NCBI GenBank assembly: GCA_034436375.1
Contig: DAOTVS010000134.1
Coordinates: 1-18,071 of the forward strand
DNA from: DAOTVS01 sp034436375
GTDB lineage: Bacteria; Chloroflexota; Anaerolineae; SpSt-313
Direction: 5' to 3'
DNA: 18,071 nucleotides
The notes beneath the pieces were generated by a model. It saw only the letters and a program-made list of their open reading frames with translations. It searched no databases and was not told where the DNA came from. Shown here piece by piece: positions 7,060 to 13,601 of the stretch; the first letter of the stretch is position 1; every line of letters begins with the position of its first letter. The position numbers were made by a program, and so were the translations under genes.

Positions 7060-7127
7060 ATATGTAGTTGGGGTCAGTCTGCAGGGGTGGGGTTCCCCGC
7101 CCCTACAGACTGACCCCAACTACATAT
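7060..7127. terminator. 68-bp near-perfect palindrome between convergent genes, likely bidirectional terminator
   Basis: 7060-7092 pairs with 7095-7127: 22 perfect bp in the outer arm, one C-A mismatch (7082/7105), then the inner core AGGGGTGGGG / CCCCGCCCCT with one G-T wobble, and a 2-nt loop. It lies between the convergent ends of exporter gene B and the GH4 gene. There is no real T tract on either strand. On the minus strand both the outer arm and the inner core begin with GTAG (GTAGTTGGGG and GTAGGGGCGGGG), a feature also seen in the REP array and in the 13558-13601 hairpin. Confidence 0.75.
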
Positions 7128-7131
7128 CTCA

Positions 7132-8445
7132 TCAGTGGATGTACCCCAGGTACTCTTTCTGATATTTGAGCAGTGTATCCAGCGTCTTCTCGGCAGCCTG
7201 GAAGTTATCCACGACCGGGTCTACCAGCAGCGCCTGCAGCGCCAACTCCCGCGAGCCCTGGAGGATCGCCTCGGCGGTCAGGTCTAGCACGGCGGCTTGA
7301 TTGTTCATCAACCCGGCCAGGCCCTTGGGCAGCGCGCCCAGCGGCACGCCGTGCACGCCGTTCTTGTCAACCTTCGCCGGCACCTCGACCACCAGGTCGT
7401 GCGGCAGGTTGTCGATCAAGCCATCGTTCATGACATTGGCGGCGTCTTCCGCCTGGCCCGAATCCGTCACGATACCCTCGATCATGGGGATCACACGCTC
7501 GCTCGTGCCGCTGATGCGCAGCTCTGGTTCGGGCCCCAGGCACCACGCCTTGTACCAGTTGTAGAAATCGAGGATGCCCTTGTGGTCCACGACCGAATGG
7601 GCCCACGAGATATATTCACCAAAGTGGCTGTCGGTGGTGATGGGCAGGTAGCCAAAGCGCTCCAGTATGGTCATGAACAGGCCGCGCTCTACAAACGTCT
7701 CTTCGGCTTCAGGGGCATGGTTGGGGTCGAGCATGCCGACAAAGGTGGGCAGGTGCTCAAAGTACTCGCGGGCGCGCGCGCGCACGTCGGGGTAGGCGTC
7801 CTTGCCCGAATCCTTGTATCTGACCTCCAGCAGCACGCTGAAATGGTTGAGCCCGCCCGCCTTGAACTCGATGTTATCCATGGTCGTGTCGAGGAGCATG
7901 GGCAGGTGATGGTGCAGCGAGGCGATCTCGTGGCAGAGGCCCGTCAGTTTGAGCGCCGGGTACTTGCGCTTGACCGTCAGGCAGATGCGGCTCATGGGGT
8001 TAGAAAAGTTGAACACATGCGCATCGGGGCAGATGCGCATGATGTCGCCGCAGATATCGAGGATGGGTGGGATGATGCGCATAGCGTGAAAGAGGCCGCC
8101 AGGACCGCCATTCTCGCCATAGACCTGGCGGATGCCATATTGCTGGGGCACACGCCAATCCTGCTCCCACAGATCAAACCGCCGGCCCACCTCGATGGAG
8201 ATAATGCAAAAAGTGGCGCCCTGCAGCGCCTCCTGGCGGTTGGTGGTAGCGGTCACGGTAAAGGGCAGGTTGTGCTCCTTCAGGTGCTCAAAGGCAATGC
8301 GCTCCACCCGGGCCAGGGCCTGCGGGTTGATATCGTGCAGCACGATTTCGCTGCCCGCCAGCGCGTCGCTGTTAAAGATGTCGCCCAGGGTGCCCAGGCC
8401 GAAGTTGGCGCTGCCCGCGCCGATGAGGACGATCCGTTGGCTCAT
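7132..8445 (-). CDS. GH4-family NAD/Mn-dependent glycosidase (alpha-glucosidase / alpha-galacturonidase type)
   Basis: 437 residues, ATG at 8445 with AAGGAGG 8 nt upstream. The N-terminus is a Rossmann NAD site: IGAGSANFG (8-16), and Asp38 in LHDIN to bind the adenosine ribose. Family 4 signatures follow: NFSNPM (146-151), GLCHE with metal ligand Cys171, and GLNHF with metal ligand His201. GH4 enzymes cleave glycosides by an oxidation-elimination-addition route using NAD+ and a divalent metal; they are cytoplasmic. Sequence style (ENGGPGG, LPTFVG) points to the alpha-glucosidase/alpha-galacturonidase side rather than phospho-glycosidases, but substrate specificity is not readable here. Monocistronic, with its own promoter at 8503-8531, convergent with the exporter pair and divergent from the exporter remnant. 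The frame is intact and of normal length. Confidence 0.92.
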   Translation of the reverse strand: MSQRIVLIGAGSANFGLGTLGDIFNSDALAGSEIVLHDINPQALARVERIAFEHLKEHNLPFTVTATTNRQEALQGATFCIISIEVGRRFDLWEQDWRVPQQYGIRQVYGENGGPGGLFHAMRIIPPILDICGDIMRICPDAHVFNFSNPMSRICLTVKRKYPALKLTGLCHEIASLHHHLPMLLDTTMDNIEFKAGGLNHFSVLLEVRYKDSGKDAYPDVRARAREYFEHLPTFVGMLDPNHAPEAEETFVERGLFMTILERFGYLPITTDSHFGEYISWAHSVVDHKGILDFYNWYKAWCLGPEPELRISGTSERVIPMIEGIVTDSGQAEDAANVMNDGLIDNLPHDLVVEVPAKVDKNGVHGVPLGALPKGLAGLMNNQAAVLDLTAEAILQGSRELALQALLVDPVVDNFQAAEKTLDTLLKYQKEYLGYIH

Positions 8446-8502
8446 GGTATGCTTCCTCCTTGGGATGGCAAGAAGAACGTAAAAACTGTTTCACCTGGCC
8501 TG

Positions 8503-8531
8503 ATTGTAACACGGTCACCGAAAGAGGGCAA
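8503..8531 (-). promoter_or_regulatory. Promoter of the GH4 gene
   Basis: On the minus strand: TTGCCC (8531-8526), a 17-nt spacer, then TACAAT (8508-8503) preceded by TGT, an extended -10. Transcription would start near 8497, giving a leader of about 50 nt to the ATG at 8445. The -35 box ends just before the first recognisable codons of the exporter remnant. Confidence 0.65.
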
Positions 8532-8536
8532 TGTTG

Positions 8537-9942
8537 CGTTCTTCGCCGCGCGGCGCTCCTGGCGCTGCTGCTGGGCGCCGGCATCGTGCTGCAACTGACC
8601 AGCCCGCAGATCCTGCGCTACTCTATCGACACGGCTACGGCCGGCGGGGCCACGCACTCCCTGGCCATTGCGGCCCTGCTCTCTATCGGCGTGGCCCTGC
8701 TGAACCAGGCGCTGTCGGTCACAGCCACCTATGTCAGTGAGACCGTCGCCTGGACGGCGGCCAATGCCCTGCGGCGCGACCCGGCGCAGCACTGCCTGCA
8801 CCTGGATATGACCTTTCACAAGTCGCATACACTGGGGGAGATGATCGAGCGCCTCGACGGCGATGTGACGGCGCTGGCCAGCCATTTCTCCCAGTTTGTG
8901 GTCTATGTGCTGGCCAATGCGGCCATGCTGCTGGGCATGCTGGCTGTGCTCTACCGGGTCGGCTGGCGCGTGGGGCTGGCGTTCACGGCCTATACGGCCG
9001 CGGCCCTGGTGGTGCTCATGGCCTGCCGCAACCTGGCCGTGCCCCACTCGGAGGCGGCGCGCCAGGCGGCGGCGGCAGACCGCTCCGGCTTTCTGGAGGA
9101 GCGCCTGGCCGGCACTGAGGACTTACGTTGCTGCGGCGCTCTTACGAGTTGATGTGCGGGCGCCTGCATACCGAGCGGCGCGCCGGCGTGATGCAGAGCT
9201 GGATGATCATAGGGTTCATCGGCGTGATCACCGCGGGCAACGCCCTCGCCTTTGGGCAGCGCCCTCTACCACAGCGGGGCCATCACCATCGGCACTGCCT
9301 ATATGATCTTTTGCTATGCCGACAGGGTCTTCCGCCCGCTGATGATGATCGCGCGCCAGACGCAGGACCTGCAAAAGGCCGCTGCTGCCATCGAGCGCAT
9401 CGAGCGGCTCCTGAGCACCGAGAGCAAGATCACTGAGGGCGCAGGGGAGCCCTTGCCGCTGGGCGCCGTGCCGGCGCGTTCCGCAGCGTAGATTTTGGCT
9501 TTCAGCTGCAGCCCAGGCGGGTGTTGGGCCTGCTGGGGCGTACCGGCTCAGGCAAGACGATCCTGCTGCGGGTGCTGCTGGGGCTTTTGCCCATGGAGAG
9601 CGGCGAGATCCGCTGGAACGGCGCGCCCCTGGCCGACCCGGCGGCCTTCCTGACCCTGCCGCGCGCATGTTCGTGCGCGGCGCGGAACTCTTGGTGTTCG
9701 ACGACCTCTCAAGTGCGCTCGACGTGGAGACGGAGCGCCGGCTCTGGGAGCGGGTGTCCGAGCGACATAACACAACATGGCTGGTCGTCTCGCACCGGCG
9801 GGCGGGCCTGCGCCACGCCGAGCGCATCATGGTGCTCAAAGAGGGCCTCGTCGAGGCTGCGGGCGCGCTCGACGAGTTGCTCGCTACTTGCGAGGAGATG
9901 CAGCACCTCTGGCAGGCGGGTAGCGGGGTGGGCGAGGAGTAA
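8537..9942 (+). pseudogene. Chimeric remnant of a second ABC exporter pair (A'-B' fusion)
   Basis: The first part (8537-9540) matches gene A: ALLALLLGAGIVLQLTSPQILRYSIDTAT, then ERLDGDVTALASHFSQFVV and RVFRPLMMIARQTQDLQ. The start codon and about 20 N-terminal codons are missing. From the Walker A codons (9545-9560) onward it matches gene B instead: LLRVLLGLLPMESGEIRWNG, RMFVRGAELLVFDDLSSALDVETE, then VVSHRRAGLRHAERI. Reading frame changes occur near 9128, 9252, 9490 and 9661, and TGA at 9150-9152 interrupts the first frame. The Q-loop and LSGGQ region of the B' ATPase is deleted. No promoter or ribosome site is seen at its 5' edge, which abuts the GH4 promoter. The 3' end (MQHLWQAGSG) matches the end of B. 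A dead, recombined duplicate of the intact pair. Confidence 0.92.
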
Positions 9943-9972
9943 GCCAGCGGACGCCGAGACAAGGGGGCACAC

Positions 9973-10575
9973 ATGCCTTACGAATACTATCGCTTGACAC
10001 CCGAGGAGCGTGAAGAGGTGGTGCGCCAGCGGAGAAAGCGGGGCTACCCGCTCCATGCACCCCCGCACCCGCTCCGGGGTGAGCACTGCTACTTGCTCAG
10101 TGCGGCGAATTACCGGCATGCGCGCATCATGGCGGCGCCGGAACGCCGGACTGACCTGGAGGATTGTCTGCTGCGTGCGTTGAGCATTGTCCATGCCGAG
10201 GTCATCGCCTGGGTGGTGCTGCCCAACCACTATCATGCGTTGGTGAACGTCGGGTCGTTGGCGTCCATCTCATCAGCCCTGCAGGATGTGCATGGCGTCA
10301 CTGCGCGCAATTGGAATCTGGCGGATGAGAAGACGGGCAAGCGGAGGGTGTGGTACCGGTTCACCGACCGGGCGATTCGCAATGAGTCCCACCTGCTCGC
10401 GACTCTGAACTATATCCACTACAACCCGGTGAAGCATGGCTACGTCGAGGATGCCTACGAGTGGCCGTGGTCGAGCTTGCAGGGGTATCTGGAAGCACAT
10501 GGGCGTGAGTGGCTGCGCGCAACGTGGCGCGCTAATCCCCCGGGAGATATGGGCCGCGGGTGGGATGACTACTAA
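9973..10575 (+). CDS. REP-associated tyrosine transposase (RAYT, Y1_Tnp / HUH family)
   Basis: 200 residues; ATG 9973 with AAGGGGG (9961-9967) 5 nt upstream. The HUH metal-binding motif is LPNHYHALV (His86, His88) and the catalytic-tyrosine helix reads LNYIHYNPVKHGYV (Tyr147 most likely). The C-terminal WSSLQGYL segment is also typical of the family. These single-strand-DNA endonucleases cut and join at REP elements, short palindromes preceded by GTAG, and are usually domesticated as one chromosomal gene flanked by REPs rather than carried inside an insertion sequence. That fits: a REP array starts 13 bp after the stop, and no terminal repeats of a transposon are seen. Both catalytic motifs are intact, so the protein may be active. 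Confidence 0.92.
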   Translation: MPYEYYRLTPEEREEVVRQRRKRGYPLHAPPHPLRGEHCYLLSAANYRHARIMAAPERRTDLEDCLLRALSIVHAEVIAWVVLPNHYHALVNVGSLASISSALQDVHGVTARNWNLADEKTGKRRVWYRFTDRAIRNESHLLATLNYIHYNPVKHGYVEDAYEWPWSSLQGYLEAHGREWLRATWRANPPGDMGRGWDDY

Positions 10576-10588
10576 TGTCCTGCTATGG

Positions 10589-10927
10589 CGACAGGCAGTG
10601 GAAGCCTGTCGTAGCAGCGGGCTTTAGCCGCCGGAGTGGCTCGGATGCGCAACATGCATAGTGGGCGATGCAGCTCTATGGGGAGGCTCGCCTCGAGTTG
10701 GTTGGGCGACTGAAGGTCGCCACTACGACAGGCAGCGGAAGCATGTTGTAGTAGCGGGCTTTAGCCGCCCAAGTTACTCGGACGTAGACCGTGCATAGCG
10801 GGTGGTCGTGCTCTGTGGAGAGGCTCGCCTCGAGTTGGTTGGGCGACTGAAGGTCGCTACTACAACAGGCAGCGGAAGCATATTGTAGTGGCGGGCTTGA
10901 GCCGCCGGAGCTACTCTGAGATACAAC
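10589..10927. repeat. 137-bp tandem array of alternating GTAG hairpins (REP/BIME-like)
   Basis: Units start at 10589, 10726 and 10863, exactly 137 bp apart; the third is partial. Each full unit holds a forward element (GTAG then GCGGGCTTTAGCCGC; 10611-10632, 10748-10769, 10885-10906) and an opposite-strand element (minus strand GTAG then GCGACCTTCAGTCGC; 10704-10726, 10841-10863). The order is F-R-F-R-F. Each unit also begins with a further hairpin, perfect in unit 1 (CGACAGGC / GCCTGTCG, 10589-10596 with 10604-10611) and eroded in units 2 and 3. This GTAG-plus-bulged-hairpin pattern is the substrate type known for REP transposases such as the one encoded immediately upstream. It accounts for most of the 379-bp gene-free stretch 10576-10954. 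Confidence 0.9.
10897..10925 (+). promoter_or_regulatory. Possible weak promoter for the ABC-2 operon, overlapping the last REP
   Basis: TTGAGC (10897-10902), a 17-nt spacer, then GATACA (10920-10925) preceded by TGA. The -35 lies inside the third forward REP, where TTTAGC of units 1 and 2 has become TTGAGC. The -10 is a weak match. Confidence 0.3.
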
Positions 10928-10954
10928 GCGCCTCGTGGGCAATGGGGGCCTGTC

Positions 10955-11743
10955 TTGATCGCTCTACATAAATACTATAAGACTGCTGCCATGTCGGCTG
11001 CCAGCTACATCGGCGACAACCCGCTCTTCCTGCTCACCTATCTGCTGCACCTGGTGCGGGTGGCCGTGCTGCTGGCCCTCTGGCGGCTGATTCTGGCCGG
11101 CAGGGGGGAGGTCTCGGGGATGACTTTGCCCGTCGTGCTGACCTATACCCTGGTCTCCGAGGCCTTTTATGAGCCGCTGCACGGCCGCACGAGCCTGGCC
11201 GATGCCCTGTGGAACGGGACGATCGTCACACGCCTGCTGCACCCCGTGGGCACCTTTGCCGAGTTTACTGCCGAGGCGTTGGGGCGCTGGGGGTTCACGT
11301 TCTGCGTGTTCTCGCTGCCCCTGCTCCTGCTGGCGCCCCTGTTTGGGGTCAGCCCGCTGCCCGCGAGCCCGCAGGCCGGAGGGCTGTTCGTGCTCAGCCT
11401 GGCGCTCGCCATCGCCGTCGGGGTCGCCATCGACATCAACCTGGGTGCGGCGATGACGGCTCTGGAGATCAACCGCTGGGCGGTCGAGCAGGTGCGCGAA
11501 GCGCTGACCGTGGTCCTCAGTGGGGCGCTGGTGCCGCTGGCGCTCTTGCCCTGGGGGCTGGGCGATGTCTTTGGCTGGCTGCCCTTCGCCGCCATGGCCT
11601 CCGCGCCCTTGCGCATCTATACCGGAACGGGCGCCCCGGGGCTGCTGCTGGCCCTGCAGGCAGGCTGGGCGCTGGCGCTGTGGCCCCTGGCGCACTGGCT
11701 GTGGCGCGCCAACCGTGAAAAGCTGGTGACTCATGGCGGATAA
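10955..11743 (+). CDS. ABC-2 exporter permease 1 (PF06182-like)
   Basis: 262 residues from TTG 10955, which has GGGGG (10944-10948) 6 nt upstream. The only nearby in-frame ATG (10991) has no ribosome site and would lose the amphipathic lead-in MIALHKYYKTA typical of this family. About six hydrophobic segments (LLTYLLHLVRVAVLLALW, LPVVLTYTLV, FTFCVFSLPLLLLAPLF, LFVLSLALAIAVGVAI, VVLSGALVPLALLPW and the C-terminal LLLALQAGWALALWPL) make it an integral inner-membrane protein. It overlaps the next gene by 11 bp and is followed by a second permease and an ATPase, so it is one half of a heteromeric ABC-2 channel. The family was formerly DUF990 (ABC2_membrane_6). Substrate unknown. Confidence 0.85.
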   Translation: MIALHKYYKTAAMSAASYIGDNPLFLLTYLLHLVRVAVLLALWRLILAGRGEVSGMTLPVVLTYTLVSEAFYEPLHGRTSLADALWNGTIVTRLLHPVGTFAEFTAEALGRWGFTFCVFSLPLLLLAPLFGVSPLPASPQAGGLFVLSLALAIAVGVAIDINLGAAMTALEINRWAVEQVREALTVVLSGALVPLALLPWGLGDVFGWLPFAAMASAPLRIYTGTGAPGLLLALQAGWALALWPLAHWLWRANREKLVTHGG

Positions 11744-12590
11744 TACGCGAACCAACACCCTGCAGCGACTGCTGCGCCTCTGGGGCCTCTATGCCCGCAT
11801 GGACCTGCTCTGGATGTTGCGCGATGGGCGGCAGTTCGCGATCTATGCCCTGTCTGACTTGATCACCAACATCGGCTCGGTGACGGCGGTGCTGCTTCTG
11901 GCCGCGCGCTTTGCCGGCATCGGCCCCTGGAACGAGTGGCAGGTGGTGTTCCTGCTGGGTTACGCCATGGTGGTCAACGCCAGCATGAACATGCTCTTCC
12001 AGTACAACGTGCTGCACATCAGCCGCCGCATCGGCCGCGGGCAGATGGACCACACCCTGATCCAGCCGCAGCCGCTGTGGATGGCCCTTGTCACCGAGGG
12101 ATTCATGCCTGTCTCCGGCTCAGCGATGCTCTGGCCGGGATTGGGGCTCTTGATCTGGGCGCTGGTGCGTCTGCAGATGACCGTCACGATCGGCTGGCTG
12201 GCGGCGGCCGCGCTCAACCTGGCGGCCTCGGCGCTGGTCATGCTGTCTTTTTCTTTCATCTGGGGGAGCCTGGCCTTCTGGGCGCCGCGGGCCGCGGAAG
12301 AGATCTCGAGCGCCGCCGTGGATCTGGTCAGCCAGCTCAAGGGCTTCCCCCTCGACGCCCTGGGGCCGGTCCTGCTGGGCGGGCTGCTGACGGTGCTGCC
12401 GGTCGGCTTTGTGGCCTGGTACCCGGCGCGCTGCCTGCTGGGGCTGGAGGCTCGCCCCTGGGCGGTGTTGGTTACCCCTCTGGCTGCGCTGCTTTTCGCG
12501 GTGCTGGCCGCCTTTGTCTTCTGGAGAGGAATGAAGAACTATGCCAACGTCGGCTCTCAGCGCTACAGCGCCTTTGGACATCGTAGTTGA
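11733..12590 (+). CDS. ABC-2 exporter permease 2 (PF06182-like)
   Basis: 285 residues; ATG 11733 lies inside the end of permease 1 (11-bp overlap), indicating translational coupling. The protein opens with a charged amphipathic stretch (LLRLWGLYARMDLLWMLRDGRQFAIYALSDLITNIGSV), then hydrophobic segments and the polar FQYNVLHISRRIGRGQMDHTLIQP loop. That loop resembles the region after TM2 in ABC-2 permeases of the PF06182 group, where substrate-channel permeases carry a conserved G-x-hydrophobic-D pattern. About six transmembrane segments in total, ending FVFWRGMKNYANVGSQRYSAFGHRS. It overlaps the ATPase gene by 50 bp. Expected to pair with permease 1 in the membrane. The exported compound is unknown. 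Confidence 0.85.
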   Translation: MADNTRTNTLQRLLRLWGLYARMDLLWMLRDGRQFAIYALSDLITNIGSVTAVLLLAARFAGIGPWNEWQVVFLLGYAMVVNASMNMLFQYNVLHISRRIGRGQMDHTLIQPQPLWMALVTEGFMPVSGSAMLWPGLGLLIWALVRLQMTVTIGWLAAAALNLAASALVMLSFSFIWGSLAFWAPRAAEEISSAAVDLVSQLKGFPLDALGPVLLGGLLTVLPVGFVAWYPARCLLGLEARPWAVLVTPLAALLFAVLAAFVFWRGMKNYANVGSQRYSAFGHRS

Positions 12591-13566
12591 TCTCAAGGGG
12601 GTCTGCAAGACCTACCGACAGCGCCAGCGTTCGGAGCGCCTCGTGGATGCCGTGCGCAACCTGCTGCATCCGCGCTTCCGCGAGGTGCATGCTCTGCAGC
12701 ATATCGACCTGCAGATACGCCGCGGCGAGGTAGTGGCCTATGCCGGGCCCAACGGCGCCGGCAAGAGCACGACGGTCAAACTGCTCTCTGGCGTGTTGGC
12801 GCCCGATGCTGGCAAGGTGCAGGTGTTGGGCATGGACCCGGTGCGCGACCGTGTGCGCTTTGTGAACCACATCGGCGTGGTCTTTGGCCAGCGTACCGAG
12901 CTCTGGTTTGACCATCCCGTCGCGGCGACCTTTGAGTGGAAGCGCGTGGTGTGGGACATCCCTGACGAGCGTTACCAGCGTATGCTGGGCCTGCTCAAGG
13001 AGCTGCTGGGGCTGGATGAGTTCTGGGGCAGCCTGGCGCGCGAGCTGAGCCTGGGGCAAAGGATGCGCGCTGACCTGGGGCTAGCGCTCCTGCACGAGCC
13101 CGAGATCCTCTTTCTCGACGAGCCGACCATCGGCCTCGACGTGCTGGCCAAGCGGACCATCCTGCGCTTTATCCGGGACCTGAACCGCGAGCGGCAGGTG
13201 ACCGTGATGCTCACCAGCCACGACATGTCGGAGCTGGAGCAGCTCGCCGGGCGCATTGTGATGATCGATCACGGGCACATCGCCTTTGATGGCGATTTCT
13301 CGCAGCTGCGGCGCGAGTTTGCCGATCGCCGCCGCCTGCTCATCGAGACGCCCAACGGCCAGGCCCCCGTGCTGCAGGGGGCGCAGCTCATCAAGAGCGA
13401 CCCGGGGCGCCACGAGTATGTCTTCGATGCTGCGCAGGTGACCCTGCCCGCGCTCCTGGAGCAGGCGGCGGCTCAGGCCCAGGTGCTCGATGTCGAGACT
13501 CACCGCGCCCCCATCGACGATGTCATCGCCGATATCTATGAGCGCTGGCAAAGGAATAGAGGGTAA
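12541..13566 (+). CDS. ABC-2 exporter ATP-binding protein
   Basis: 341 residues; ATG 12541 lies within the permease 2 gene (50-bp overlap). A GGAGAGGA ribosome site about 10 nt upstream and the lack of a better downstream start support it. ATPase motifs: Walker A GPNGAGKST (69-77, K75), Q-loop VVFGQRTELWF (Q117), signature LSLGQRMRADL (169-179), Walker B ILFLDE (189-194, E194), and H-loop TSHDM (H227). The FGQRTELWF and LSLGQRMR wording is characteristic of ATPases that serve PF06182 permeases. Residues after about 240 form an accessory C-terminal domain, ending DVIADIYERWQRNRG. It powers the two-permease exporter encoded just upstream. The last two codons and the stop lie in the left arm of the hairpin at 13558-13601. 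Confidence 0.93.
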   Translation: MPTSALSATAPLDIVVDLKGVCKTYRQRQRSERLVDAVRNLLHPRFREVHALQHIDLQIRRGEVVAYAGPNGAGKSTTVKLLSGVLAPDAGKVQVLGMDPVRDRVRFVNHIGVVFGQRTELWFDHPVAATFEWKRVVWDIPDERYQRMLGLLKELLGLDEFWGSLARELSLGQRMRADLGLALLHEPEILFLDEPTIGLDVLAKRTILRFIRDLNRERQVTVMLTSHDMSELEQLAGRIVMIDHGHIAFDGDFSQLRREFADRRRLLIETPNGQAPVLQGAQLIKSDPGRHEYVFDAAQVTLPALLEQAAAQAQVLDVETHRAPIDDVIADIYERWQRNRG

Positions 13567-13601
13567 GTAGGGGGAGGGGCCAGCCCCCCTACTTACCCTC
13601 T
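13558..13601. terminator. Bidirectional hairpin containing the stop codons of two convergent genes
   Basis: A perfect 17-bp inverted repeat, 13558-13574 with 13585-13601, around a 10-nt centre (AGGGGCCAGC). The left arm contains the ATPase gene stop (TAA 13564-13566) and the right arm contains the stop of the minus-strand gene (13589-13591). The core reads GTAGGGGGAGGGG, close to the inner core of the 7060-7127 palindrome. Little or no T tract. Confidence 0.75.

Noticed and set aside
7297..8598. 433-codon plus-strand open frame opposite the GH4 gene
   Set aside because: GH4 motifs on the minus strand are complete; the plus-strand product is a compositional artefact.
10589..10927. CRISPR array
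   Set aside because: Repeats are 137 bp tandem units with internal hairpins and no variable spacers of uniform length; no cas genes nearby.
9973..10927. A complete IS200/IS605-type insertion sequence
   Set aside because: No TnpB gene or matching left-end hairpin upstream of 9973; the protein and GTAG hairpins fit the REP-transposase class instead.
10964..11758. Minus-strand frame opposite ABC-2 permease 1
   Set aside because: Gln/Gly/Arg-rich shadow without motifs; the plus strand gives a coherent membrane protein in an overlapping operon.
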